Under the pieces are notes generated by a model. That model was not told the origin of the DNA. It ran no database searches and saw nothing but the letters and a program-made list of their open reading frames with translations. Source: Bacillota bacterium (lineage in GTDB: Bacteria > Sysuimicrobiota > Sysuimicrobiia > Sysuimicrobiales > Segetimicrobiaceae). From it: a stretch of 64,000 nucleotides of DNA. The DNA lies in contig JAJPJJ010000075.1 in assembly GCA_021324295.1 (NCBI GenBank), forward strand, positions 1 to 64,000, written 5' to 3'. The translations under genes and the position numbers were made by a program. Below, in pieces: positions 16,220-24,580 of the stretch; within the stretch, counting starts at the first letter, position 1, and each line of letters opens with the position of its first letter.

Positions 16220-17564
16220 GGCGCACCGCCGCGGCCGGGGGCGTGCCGCCCGCGGGGCCGCGGCTCGAGATCGCGAGGAGGAGGCCGAGGGCGGCGAAGT
16301 TCGTCATCGCGGCGCTGCCGCCGTACGTGAGGAACGGCGCCGGGATGCCGGTCAGCGGGATCAGCCGGGTGCTCCCGCCCAGGATGATGAACGCCTGCAG
16401 CCCGAGGGAGGCGGCGAGCCCGGCCGCGACGAGCACCTCGAGCGTGCCGCGCGAGCGCGTCGCCACGCGGAACATCCGGCCCACGAACAGCAGGTAGAGG
16501 GCGACGGTGCAGAACGTGCCGACCGCGCCGAGCTCCTCGCCGATCGTGGGGAAGATCATGTCCGTGTGCGCGGCGGGCACCAGCTCCGGGTGCCCCGCCC
16601 CGAGGCCGGCGCCGAGCACGCCGCCGCTTGCGAGGCTATAGAGGCCCTGGACGATCTGGTACCCGCGCCCGGATGGGTCGGCCCACGGATCGAGCCAGAC
16701 GTCCACGCGGACGCGGACGTGCGCGAACAGGTGGTAGCAGAGGGCCGCGCCCGCGGCGAACGCGGCCAGTCCGACCCCGACGTAGTCGAGGCGGCCGGTG
16801 GCGACGTACAGCATCGCGAGAAACACGCCATAGTAGAGCAGCGCGAGCCCCAGGTCGCGCTGAAAGACGAGGAGCAGGAGGGCAAACAGACAGACGGCGA
16901 GCATCGGACCGAGCCGGGCCAACTCGGCGCGCCAGCGCCGGGGACCGGGCAGCGTCAGGAGCCGGTACGTGTCATCGAGCACGCCGGCGAAGAAGGCGAC
17001 GAGCAAGAGCTTCACGACCTCGCCCGGCTCGAGCGTCAGGGGACCGAGCGGCAACCACTGCCGGGCCCCGTTGCGCTCGAGCCCCAGGGTGACGGTCAGG
17101 GCCAGCAGCGCCATCCCGGCGGCGGCGCACAGATACGCGTATCGCCGGACCCAGCGCAGATCGCCGAGCGTGCCGAGCACCACGAGGAGCGCGGCCAGCC
17201 CGAGGGCGACCCACGCGGCCTGCCGGAGCAGATACTCGGGGCGGACGCGGTAGATCATGACCAAGCTCACCGCGGACAGCCCCGCGGCGATCGGCAGCAG
17301 CAGCGGATCCGCCTCGCTGCGCATCGCGCACAGCGCCCCGTGGACGACGAGGAAGCCGCCGAGCGCGAGCGCGCCGGCCGCCACCGGCGTCCACGGCTCC
17401 GAGCGGTACAGCGCGAGGTGCACCGTCGCCAGCCCGAGGGCGCCGAGCAGCGCCGCGCCCACGAGCAGCCTCCGCTCGCGCGCCCTCGCCGCACCCGTCC
17501 ACGCCAGCGCCGCGCGGGCGGCCACGGACGGATCGGGCGGAGGGGCGAGCGCGGTCGTGTCCAC
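16200..17564 (-). CDS. rodA: FtsW/RodA/SpoVE-family SEDS peptidoglycan glycosyltransferase
   Basis: Polymerises lipid II at the membrane together with the PBP encoded next. 454 residues with about ten to twelve membrane helices. SEDS landmarks: YGVFLAMLYVATGRLDYVG, the extracellular RGYQIVQGLYSLASGGVLGAGLG loop, AHTDMIFPTIGEELGAVG with the conserved Glu, and LIPLTGIPAPFLTYGGSA near the end. The GTG at 17564 lies 4 bases after the phosphatase stop. A second SEDS gene, true ftsW, is in the dcw cluster at the window's right edge, so this one is probably the elongation (RodA) paralogue. Confidence 0.94.
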   Translation of the reverse strand: MDTTALAPPPDPSVAARAALAWTGAARARERRLLVGAALLGALGLATVHLALYRSEPWTPVAAGALALGGFLVVHGALCAMRSEADPLLLPIAAGLSAVSLVMIYRVRPEYLLRQAAWVALGLAALLVVLGTLGDLRWVRRYAYLCAAAGMALLALTVTLGLERNGARQWLPLGPLTLEPGEVVKLLLVAFFAGVLDDTYRLLTLPGPRRWRAELARLGPMLAVCLFALLLLVFQRDLGLALLYYGVFLAMLYVATGRLDYVGVGLAAFAAGAALCYHLFAHVRVRVDVWLDPWADPSGRGYQIVQGLYSLASGGVLGAGLGAGHPELVPAAHTDMIFPTIGEELGAVGTFCTVALYLLFVGRMFRVATRSRGTLEVLVAAGLAASLGLQAFIILGGSTRLIPLTGIPAPFLTYGGSAAMTNFAALGLLLAISSRGPAGGTPPAAAVRHGAAGR

Positions 17565-17568
17565 GGCC

Positions 17569-18615
17569 CTAGGGGCGGCCGACCAGGTCGCGGAGGAGCG
17601 CCTCCGCGTCCTCGGGGCTGCGCGCCGGGAGCCCCTGCTGCAAGCGGCCGCGGTACGCCGGGGCGATCTTCGCGACGGGCACCGACGTGGTGCGGAGCAC
17701 GGAGAACAGCGGCACGCCAAGAACGCGCGCCGGGACGCCCTGCATCACGGCGACGCGATCGCCGCGCACGCCGAGGAAGTAGGAGTGCTCGAGCCGGTAC
17801 ACCCCTCCCCCCACCGCGACGAGGCCGGCCAGCGCGAGGGCCGCGGCCAGCCGGGCGACACGGCCCACCCAGCGGGGACGCAGCCGGACGATGACCGCAG
17901 ACGCGTTGTCCAGGCCGCCGCGCGCGTTGGCCAAACCGGTGAGGATGTGGCCGGCTTCCAGCAGGTCCGGGGTCCCGCGGATCACCGCGGCCATCTCTTC
18001 CGCCGAGACGGCGGCGTGCAGCCCGTCGCTGGTCAGCGCCAGGATGTCCCCGGCGCGCAGCGGGACCGCGATCACGTCGATCTGCACGTCGTCCTCGGTA
18101 CCGAGCGCGCGCGTGAGCACGTGGCGCTGCGCGTGCGCCCGCGCCTCGGCGGGCGCGAGGCTGCCGTGGCGCACGAGCTCGGCGACGAGCGAGTGGTCGG
18201 TGGTGAGCTGGCGCACCTCCAGGCCGCGGATCAGGTACGCGCGGCTGTCGCCGACGTGGGCCACGATGCCGTCGCGCTCGCCGACGACCACCGCGGTGCA
18301 CGTCGTCGCCATCCCCGACCGCCCGGGGGCGGCGGCCCGCTCGCGGATCGCGGCGTTGGCCCGCCGCAGCCCGAGGATGAGTGCCTCCCGAGGGGGCACG
18401 CGTTGCGCGATGAGCGCGGGCACCGCCTCGCGGAGCGCCCCGACGGCCAGCTCGCTCGCCACGCTGCCCGCGGCGTGCCCCCCGAGCCCGTCGGCGACCG
18501 CGTACAGCGCCGTCCCGCGCCCGGCCTGGTCGAGCGTCAGCACGCGATCCTCGTTGGTCTCGCGGACCCGGCCGATCTCGCTGACCCCGGCGCCGTGCGC
18601 CACAAACCCCCGCAT
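17569..18615 (-). CDS. pstP: PP2C-family protein serine/threonine phosphatase (PstP/PrpC type)
   Basis: Removes phosphate from substrates of the PknB kinase. 348 residues. A PPM domain fills residues 1-245: GRVRETNEDRVLTLD, VADGLGGHAAGSVAS, VAHVGDSRAYLIRG, LALTSDGLHAAVS, and GLDNASAVIVRLRP, with the metal-binding Asp residues in place. A single membrane helix (LAAALALAGLVAVGGGVYRL) and a small extracellular domain follow, as in mycobacterial PstP. Soluble PrpC of Firmicutes lacks these. The start overlaps the fhaB stop by one base (TGATG). Confidence 0.95.
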   Translation of the reverse strand: MRGFVAHGAGVSEIGRVRETNEDRVLTLDQAGRGTALYAVADGLGGHAAGSVASELAVGALREAVPALIAQRVPPREALILGLRRANAAIRERAAAPGRSGMATTCTAVVVGERDGIVAHVGDSRAYLIRGLEVRQLTTDHSLVAELVRHGSLAPAEARAHAQRHVLTRALGTEDDVQIDVIAVPLRAGDILALTSDGLHAAVSAEEMAAVIRGTPDLLEAGHILTGLANARGGLDNASAVIVRLRPRWVGRVARLAAALALAGLVAVGGGVYRLEHSYFLGVRGDRVAVMQGVPARVLGVPLFSVLRTTSVPVAKIAPAYRGRLQQGLPARSPEDAEALLRDLVGRP

Positions 18616-19076
18616 CACGCGCCGCCCGCCCCCGCACCCGCGCGCGCCGGAGGCCCCACCGGCGGCTCCACGCGGAAGGCGAGCACCGTCCGCCCCAGCT
18701 GGAGGCGGTCGCCCGCGCGCAGCGCCGCGGCGCGGCGCACCGGCCGCCCGTTGAGCAGGGTGCCGTTGGTGCTGCCGAGGTCCTCGACCCACACGCGGCC
18801 GCCGCGCTCCACGATCCGCGCGTGGCGGGAGGAGACGTAGTCGTCGGAGAGCACGATCGCGCACCCCGGCGCGCGGCCGATCACCGTGTCGCCGGAGACC
18901 AAAAACTCGCGGCCGCGCATCCCCTCGGGGGCCTCGGCCACGAGCAGGGCCCGCGCGGGCGAGCTCGCCACCGGGCGCGCGCCGAGGTCCGCCAGCACCG
19001 CGGCGGTCACGCGGGCGACAAACACGAGCAGGCCCGCGAGAAACGCGTACCGCAGGACGGGCACCAGCAACAGCAT
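18615..19076 (-). CDS. fhaB: FHA-domain protein, FhaB/FipA-like
   Basis: Small membrane-anchored phosphothreonine reader, 153 residues. An N-terminal helix (VLRYAFLAGLLVFVARVTAAV) is followed by a linker and one FHA domain: TVIGRAPGCAIVLSDDYVSSRHARI and VEDLGSTNGTLLNGRPV. In actinobacteria the FhaB protein links PknB and PstP to cell-wall synthesis. The ATG at 19076 overlaps the fhaA stop by one base. Confidence 0.93.
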   Translation of the reverse strand: MLLLVPVLRYAFLAGLLVFVARVTAAVLADLGARPVASSPARALLVAEAPEGMRGREFLVSGDTVIGRAPGCAIVLSDDYVSSRHARIVERGGRVWVEDLGSTNGTLLNGRPVRRAAALRAGDRLQLGRTVLAFRVEPPVGPPARAGAGAGGA

Positions 19077-19849
19077 CACGGCGGCCCGGCGACGAGCTCC
19101 AGGACGACGGTCCCGATGTGGATGCGGTCGCCCGGACGGAGGGCGACGCGGGACGCGCGCACGGGGTGGCCGTTCACGAGCGTCCCGTTCGTGCTGTCGA
19201 GGTCGATGATCGAGACGCCGTCCGGCGTGATCTCGACGCGCGCGTGGGTGCGGCTCACGCTGGGGTCGTTGAGCACGATGTCCTGATCGGCACGGCGCCC
19301 GATCGTCACCGCCGGCTGGGTGAGGGCGAACTCCCGGCCCGCCGTGCCCGGCGGGCCGGCCTGCACGCGCAGCCGGCGCGACCCCGGGTCGCGCCGGTAC
19401 ACGCGCGTATCGTCGGTCACAGCGGGCCCGGCCGAGGCCTGCGGTTCGCGCGGGGCCTCGGGCGCGGGCGGACCGGCGGCCTGCGGCGGCGCGAGCCGGG
19501 CGTCCACGTAGATCTCGCCCGGGGCAATCTCGTCGCGGGAGTCGAGCACCACGCGCGCCGGGCCGGGCAGATGCGCGCCGAGCTCTTGCGCCCGCGCGCG
19601 CAGCGCGTCCTCCAGCTCTCGCGCGAGCGGCTCCCGGAGAGAGGCGTACGGCGCGAAGTCGCGGGGGTGCAGGAAGACCCGGTACTCGTTCGGCACGAGC
19701 ATCCCGCGCAGGCCCGCCACGGCGCCCCGATCCATCTCGCGCAGCACCCTCCGCGCGATCTCGACCGGGTGGACGCGGTCCCGGCCGCGGGAGAACCACC
19801 CTTCCACCAGAGCCTCGATGCGCCGCTCGAGGCGCAACAGCAGGCTCAT
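19076..19849 (-). CDS. fhaA: FhaA-like protein (DUF3662 domain plus FHA domain)
   Basis: 257 residues. Residues 1-125 form the DUF3662 domain (RLERRIEALVEGWFSR, then VHPVEIARRVLREMD), known from FhaA of actinobacteria and some other Gram-positives. A Pro/Ala-rich linker leads to a C-terminal FHA domain with VTIGRRADQDIVLNDPSVSR and LDSTNGTLVNGHPV. FhaA proteins bind phosphorylated MviN/kinase targets in peptidoglycan control. The ATG overlaps the rlmN stop as ATGA, which ties an RNA-methylation gene to this operon. Confidence 0.94.
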   Translation of the reverse strand: MSLLLRLERRIEALVEGWFSRGRDRVHPVEIARRVLREMDRGAVAGLRGMLVPNEYRVFLHPRDFAPYASLREPLARELEDALRARAQELGAHLPGPARVVLDSRDEIAPGEIYVDARLAPPQAAGPPAPEAPREPQASAGPAVTDDTRVYRRDPGSRRLRVQAGPPGTAGREFALTQPAVTIGRRADQDIVLNDPSVSRTHARVEITPDGVSIIDLDSTNGTLVNGHPVRASRVALRPGDRIHIGTVVLELVAGPP

Positions 19850-20919
19850 CGCGTCCAGCGCGAGGGCCGGCCCTGGCCGTCCCGCAGGCGGAGCTGCCCG
19901 CACGCGGCCTGGATCTCGACGCCGCGCTCGATCCGCACCGTCACGGGGATGCCCTGTCCGCGCACGACCCGGGCGAACGCGCGCACGCGCTCCACCGGGG
20001 GCCGCGCGAAGGGAACGCCGGGCACGGGGTTGAGCGGGATCAAGTTGACGTGGCAGTTTAGACCGCGCACAAGCCTCGCGAGCTGGCGGGCCTCCGCATC
20101 CCCGTCGTTGACACCGTCGATGAGCACGTACTCCAGCGTGATCCGCCGGTGGGTCTCCGCGACGTACGCCCGGCACGCGGCGAGGAGGTCCGCGAGCGGG
20201 TACCGGTGGTTCACCGGCACGAGCCGCTCCCGCAACGCGTCGGTCGGCGCGTGCAGCGAGACCGCGAGCACGAGCTGCAGGCGCTCCCTCGCCAGCCGGT
20301 GGATCTGCGGGACGAGCCCCACGGTGGAGATCGTCAGGTGGCGCATGCCGATCCCGCACCCATGGGGCGCGGCGAGGATGCGCGCGGCCCGCACGGTGGC
20401 GTCGTAGTTCGCAAGCGGCTCCCCCATGCCCATGAAGACGGCATGGCTCACCCGGCGGTCCGCGTGCGCGCGGATCAGGAGCGCTTGCCCGATGATCTCG
20501 CCGGCCGAGAGGTTACGCGCGAACCCGCCGCGGCCGGTGGCGCAGAACGCACACCCCATCGCGCACCCGGCCTGCGTGCTGAGGCACGCGCTGCGCCGCC
20601 CGTCGTCGAACCGCATCAGCACGCACTCCACCGTCTGTCCGTCCTCGCAAGCGACGAGGAACTTGGTCGCCGCGCCGCCGGGAGACGTCTCCGCCCGGCG
20701 GAGGGCGAGCGCGCTGATCCGGGCGTCCCGGCGCAGGCGGGCGCGGAAGCCGTGCGGCAGGTCGGTCATCTCGTCTGCGGTGGTCGCGCCGCGGGCGTAC
20801 AGCCAGCGGGCGAGCTGCCGGCCGCGGTACCGGGGCTCGCCGAGCCGCTCCGCGACCTCCTCCAGCTCCGGAAGCAGGAGTCCGCGGAGGTCGGGCGCGA
20901 CGCCGGAGGCGATGCTCAC
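19846..20919 (-). CDS. rlmN: Dual-specificity 23S rRNA/tRNA adenine-C2 methyltransferase
   Basis: Radical-SAM enzyme that makes 2-methyladenosine at 23S rRNA A2503 and tRNA A37. 357 residues. The [4Fe-4S] motif is CAMGCAFC. MGMGEPLANYDATVRA and the C-terminal conserved cysteine in IQAACGQL (the resolving/methyl-carrying pair) are present. The GTG start at 20919 overlaps the rsmB stop (GTGA), and its own stop overlaps fhaA. Longer frames to 21228 lie over rsmB and are not needed. Confidence 0.96.
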   Translation of the reverse strand: MSIASGVAPDLRGLLLPELEEVAERLGEPRYRGRQLARWLYARGATTADEMTDLPHGFRARLRRDARISALALRRAETSPGGAATKFLVACEDGQTVECVLMRFDDGRRSACLSTQAGCAMGCAFCATGRGGFARNLSAGEIIGQALLIRAHADRRVSHAVFMGMGEPLANYDATVRAARILAAPHGCGIGMRHLTISTVGLVPQIHRLARERLQLVLAVSLHAPTDALRERLVPVNHRYPLADLLAACRAYVAETHRRITLEYVLIDGVNDGDAEARQLARLVRGLNCHVNLIPLNPVPGVPFARPPVERVRAFARVVRGQGIPVTVRIERGVEIQAACGQLRLRDGQGRPSRWTR

Positions 20920-22265
20920 GCCGTCCTCCGGAGCGCCGCGACAAAGAACCCGTCCGTATCCGCGCGGTGCGGGTACAGGAACGCCGTCCCCTCCGCGGCG
21001 AACGTCACGCGATCCGGCGCGCCGGGGGGCCATCCCGCGATCGGGAGCGGCGCAAACTCGTCGTGCTCCCGCAGGAATGCCTCGATCACGGCGGGCCCCT
21101 CCTCCGGCTCGAACGTGCACACGCTGTACACCAACACGCCGCCGCGCCGTACCGCGCCCGCGGCCCCGCCCAGGAGCCGGCGCTGCACTGCGGCCAGGCG
21201 CGCGAGGTGCTGCGGCTGGAGGCGCCACTTGATCTCCGGTCGGCGGCGGACGACGCCGAGGCCGGAGCAGGGAGCGTCCACGAGCACGCGGTCCGCCGCG
21301 CCGGGATATTCCGCCCCGACGCTCGCCCCGTCGAGCTCACGTGTCTCGACGATCGAGATCCCCAGCCGCGCGCACTGCCGCGACACGGCTGCAAGCTTGG
21401 CCGGCCCGACGTCGCAGGCGATGACGCGTCCACGGTCCTCCATCAGCGCCGCCAGGTGCGTCGCCTTGCCGCCCGGCGCCGCGCAGGCGTCGACCACCGT
21501 GTTCCCCGGCGCGGGCGCGACGAGCCTCCCGACGAGCATCGACCCCTCGTCCTGCGGCGTGAACCACCCGGCGTCGTACGCCCGCTTGCGGGCGTCGGCG
21601 GGGCCCGCGACGATCCGCCGTCCCTCGGGGAGCAGCGCCGACGGCTCGGTCTCGACCCCCGTCTCCGCGAGCCGGGAGGCCACCTGCTCGGGCGCGCCGC
21701 GCAGGGTGTTGAGGCGGATCGCCGACGGCGGCGTCCGGTTGTTGGCCTCGCACAGGGCGCGGGTGCCCTCCAGCCCGAACCGCCGCAGCCAGCGCGCGAC
21801 GAGCCAGGCCGGGTGGGAGTACCGCAGCGCGATCCCCTCCACCGTGCCGCGATCCGCAGGGATCTCCGGCGGAGACGCCGCCATCCGCCGCAGCACGGCG
21901 TTCACGAGCGCTGCCGTGCCCGCGTGTCCCACGCGCTTCGCCAGGCTCACGGCCTCCGAGACCGCGGCGAACGCGGGGATCCGGTCCATGAACAGGATCT
22001 GGTACGCGCCCAGGCGGAGGACGGTGCGGATGCGGGACGGCAGCGCCTCGAGCGGCCTGCGGGTCGACCGGGACAGCGCCCAGTCGACCTCGGCCCGATG
22101 GCGGAGCGTCCCGTAGGTCAGCTCGGTGACGAGAGCCTCGTCGGCCGGACGGAGCCCGGCGCGGTCCAGGGCCCGCCGGAGGAGGGTGCCGCTCCAGGCG
22201 CCCCCGGCCTCGACGCGGTGCAGGATGTCGAACGCCACCTCGCGCGCGGCGCGCGGCCCGTCCAC
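20916..22265 (-). CDS. rsmB: 16S rRNA cytosine-967-C5 methyltransferase
   Basis: SAM-dependent methylation of C967 in 16S rRNA. 449 residues: an N-terminal NusB-like helical domain (residues 1-140) and a Rossmann methyltransferase domain. Motifs: DACAAPGGKATHLAALM for SAM, the catalytic-cysteine motif DAPCSGLGVVRRRPEIKW, and the second cysteine in VYSVCTFEPEE. The GTG start at 22265 lies 28 bases after the zinc peptidase stop and lacks a strong ribosome site. In Firmicutes rsmB also sits between fmt/def and rlmN, so the order is conserved. Confidence 0.96.
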   Translation of the reverse strand: MDGPRAAREVAFDILHRVEAGGAWSGTLLRRALDRAGLRPADEALVTELTYGTLRHRAEVDWALSRSTRRPLEALPSRIRTVLRLGAYQILFMDRIPAFAAVSEAVSLAKRVGHAGTAALVNAVLRRMAASPPEIPADRGTVEGIALRYSHPAWLVARWLRRFGLEGTRALCEANNRTPPSAIRLNTLRGAPEQVASRLAETGVETEPSALLPEGRRIVAGPADARKRAYDAGWFTPQDEGSMLVGRLVAPAPGNTVVDACAAPGGKATHLAALMEDRGRVIACDVGPAKLAAVSRQCARLGISIVETRELDGASVGAEYPGAADRVLVDAPCSGLGVVRRRPEIKWRLQPQHLARLAAVQRRLLGGAAGAVRRGGVLVYSVCTFEPEEGPAVIEAFLREHDEFAPLPIAGWPPGAPDRVTFAAEGTAFLYPHRADTDGFFVAALRRTA

Positions 22266-22293
22266 GGAGCGCAGGGGGTACGACGCGGCGGCA

Positions 22294-22986
22294 TCACTCC
22301 TCCCGCCGCATGTTGTACAGGAGCAGCAGGCGGACCAGCTCGAGGATGGCCGTCGCCGCGGCCGCGACGTACGTGAGCGCGGCCGCGCCGAGCACGCTGC
22401 GCACGCCCGCCAGCTCGTCGGGCGTGACGAGCCCCTCGGCCTGCAGCAGGCGCAGCGCGCGCGAGCTCGCGTTGAACTCCACCGGCAGCGTGACGACGGT
22501 GAACGCTACCGCCGCGCTGAAGACCAGGATGCCGAGCTGCATCATCAGGCCGGAGTGGAAAAAGAAGCCGAGCAGGAACAACGGCCAGGCCAGCCACGAG
22601 CCGAACTGCGTGACCGGCACCATCGCCGACCGCAGCGCCAGCGGCCCGTAGTGCTGCGCGTCCTGGAGCGCATGTCCGGTCTCGTGCGCCGCGACCCCCG
22701 CGCTGGCAACCGACGCCCCGTCGTACACGCCGGGGGAGAGCCGCAGCACGCGCGTGCGCGGATCGTAGTGGTCGGACAGCATGCCCTCGGTCCGTTCGAT
22801 CTCGACGGCCGACAGGCCGTTGCGCCGGAGGATCTCCGCGGCGACCTGCGCGCCCGTCATCCCGCTCGCGATGGGCACCTGGCTGTACCGCCCGTACGCG
22901 GACTGGACCCGGAGCTGCGCCCAGATCGCGAGCAGCAGCGCCGGCAACACGATGATGTAGGTCGGGTCCCAACCCCAAAAGAACAT
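22294..22986 (-). CDS. Membrane zinc-dependent metallopeptidase (YugP type)
   Basis: 230 residues with an N-terminal helix (YIIVLPALLLAIWAQLRV), a catalytic segment with HETGH (residues about 116-120), and three more helices. The sequence LSPGVYDGASVASAGVAAHETGHALQDA is typical of the family formerly called DUF/neutral zinc metallopeptidase. The role is not established; membrane protein quality control is a guess. In many Firmicutes a homologue sits between fmt and rsmB, as here. A promoter with extended -10 lies 88 bp upstream, and the long operon down to pknB probably starts with this gene. Confidence 0.93.
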   Translation of the reverse strand: MFFWGWDPTYIIVLPALLLAIWAQLRVQSAYGRYSQVPIASGMTGAQVAAEILRRNGLSAVEIERTEGMLSDHYDPRTRVLRLSPGVYDGASVASAGVAAHETGHALQDAQHYGPLALRSAMVPVTQFGSWLAWPLFLLGFFFHSGLMMQLGILVFSAAVAFTVVTLPVEFNASSRALRLLQAEGLVTPDELAGVRSVLGAAALTYVAAAATAILELVRLLLLYNMRREE

Positions 22987-23073
22987 GTTCTCACCTCGCT
23001 ACCGCCGTCGCGGGCCCGCCCGCACCGCCCCTCCCGCCCCCGGCGCGCGGGAGGCGCCCCCTGTTTCCACTGT

Positions 23074-23082
23074 ATTGTAGCA
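23074..23082 (-). promoter_or_regulatory. Extended -10 promoter of the zinc peptidase-rsmB-rlmN-fha-pknB operon
   Basis: TGC-TACAAT (23074-23082 on the minus strand) is an extended -10 in an otherwise very GC-rich stretch between the fmt stop and the peptidase gene. No good -35 hexamer lies at 16-18 bases, as is common with TGn extensions. Confidence 0.6.
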
Positions 23083-23108
23083 TAGCCGACCCACGCAGGG
23101 TTCCGCCC

Positions 23109-24053
23109 TCACCGACCGCCGAGGACGGCGCCGGCCCGGACCCGGTGTCCGCGGACGTAGGCGGCGGCGGACATGCGGCGGCCGGAGGCCGGCTGGACCT
23201 CGTGGATCAGCACGACCCCGCGCCCCGATGCGACCACGATCGGGGCGCCCTCGGCGTCGTCGGCCCGCAGCACGACGCCGGGCGCGGCCTGCTCCGGCGC
23301 GTCGCCTTCCGCGGTCGCGCGCCAGATACGCAGCAGCTCGCCGTCCCGGACCGTATACGCGACGGGCCAGGGCACGAGCGCTCTCACCAGGTTGACGATG
23401 CGGTCCGCCGGGTCGCTCCAGCGGATCAGGCCTTCCTCCCGCCGGAGCTTCGGCGCAAACGAGACCTGCGAGGGGTCCTGCGGCCGGCGCGGCGCCCGGC
23501 CGGCCTCGATGAGCCGGATCGCCTCCACTAGCAGCTCGGCGCCCTCCCGCGCGAGGCGCGCTTCCAGCGTGGCGCTGGTGTCGTCCGCGGCGATCGGCAC
23601 CCTACGTTGGAGGATGATATCCCCGGCGTCCACCTCCGCGGAGACGTGCAGCACGGTGACCCCGGTCTCGGTGTCGCCGGCGGCGATCGCGCGCGCGATC
23701 GGCGCGGGGCCGCGGTACCGGGGGAGCAGCGACGGGTGCAGGTTGATCCCGCCGTGCCGCGGGATCTCGAGGAGGGCGGGCGGGATGATGCGGCCGAACG
23801 CGACCGCCACCGCGAGATCGGGGGCGAGCGCCCGGAGGCGGCCGAGCAGATCGGGACTCTGCAGGGAGACGGGCTGTAGCACCTCGAGGCCGTAGCGCGC
23901 GGCGACGTCCGCGACCGGCGGCTGCTCGACGCGGAGGCCCCGGCCGCGCGGTCTCGGGGGACGCGTCACCACCGCCGCGACCTCGGCCGCCGCGAGGACC
24001 GCCTCGAGCGACGGGATCGCGAACTGGGGTGTGCCGAGGAAGATCACCCTCAC
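23109..24053 (-). CDS. fmt: Methionyl-tRNA formyltransferase
   Basis: Formylates initiator Met-tRNA with 10-formyl-tetrahydrofolate. 314 residues, normal. N-terminal domain VRVIFLGTPQFAIPSLEAVL. Catalytic Asn-His-Asp set in GGINLHPSLLPRYRGPAPI and HVSAEVDAGDIILQ. C-terminal OB-like domain from about residue 208. The GTG at 24053 overlaps the def stop (GTGA). Confidence 0.97.
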   Translation of the reverse strand: MRVIFLGTPQFAIPSLEAVLAAAEVAAVVTRPPRPRGRGLRVEQPPVADVAARYGLEVLQPVSLQSPDLLGRLRALAPDLAVAVAFGRIIPPALLEIPRHGGINLHPSLLPRYRGPAPIARAIAAGDTETGVTVLHVSAEVDAGDIILQRRVPIAADDTSATLEARLAREGAELLVEAIRLIEAGRAPRRPQDPSQVSFAPKLRREEGLIRWSDPADRIVNLVRALVPWPVAYTVRDGELLRIWRATAEGDAPEQAAPGVVLRADDAEGAPIVVASGRGVVLIHEVQPASGRRMSAAAYVRGHRVRAGAVLGGR

Positions 24054-24580
24054 GCCCGTGCCCCGCTCGGCGCGACCTCCGTCGTCTCCTCCACGCGCCG
24101 CAACGTCCCGGGATCCTGCACGCGGTCGGTGAAGAGGATCCCATCCAGGTGATCGATCTCGTGCTGCAGGACGCGCGCGAGCAGCCCCTCCGCCTCGATC
24201 GTGACGACCCGGTTGCGGCGGTTGCGCCCCCGGACGACCACGCGGGCCGCCCGCGGCACGTCCCCGAGGAGGCCCGGGATGCTCAGGCAGGCCTCGGTGG
24301 CGACCTGCTCGCCGTCCCGGCGCACCACCTCGGGGTCGGCGAGCGCGATGCGGTTGTTCTCGACCTCGGCGACGAGCACGCGCCGGCTGACGCCGACCTG
24401 GGGGGCGGCGAGCCCGAGGCCGCGGGCATCCCTCATCGTCGCAAACATGCGGTCGATCAGGACCTGCACGTCGCGGGTGACGGCGCGGACGGGCTGGGCG
24501 CGGCGCCGCAGGATCGCGCCGCGCGGGCTGTCGACGGTCACGATGGGAAGCGTCTGCGGCGACGACGCGCGCGCGGGCAT
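24050..24580 (-). CDS. def: Peptide deformylase
   Basis: Removes the N-terminal formyl group from nascent proteins. 176 residues. The three signature motifs are intact: GLGLAAPQVG, EACLSIPG (metal Cys) and QHEIDHLDG (two metal His and catalytic Glu). The ATG at 24580 overlaps the priA stop by one base. Confidence 0.97.
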   Translation of the reverse strand: MPARASSPQTLPIVTVDSPRGAILRRRAQPVRAVTRDVQVLIDRMFATMRDARGLGLAAPQVGVSRRVLVAEVENNRIALADPEVVRRDGEQVATEACLSIPGLLGDVPRAARVVVRGRNRRNRVVTIEAEGLLARVLQHEIDHLDGILFTDRVQDPGTLRRVEETTEVAPSGARA

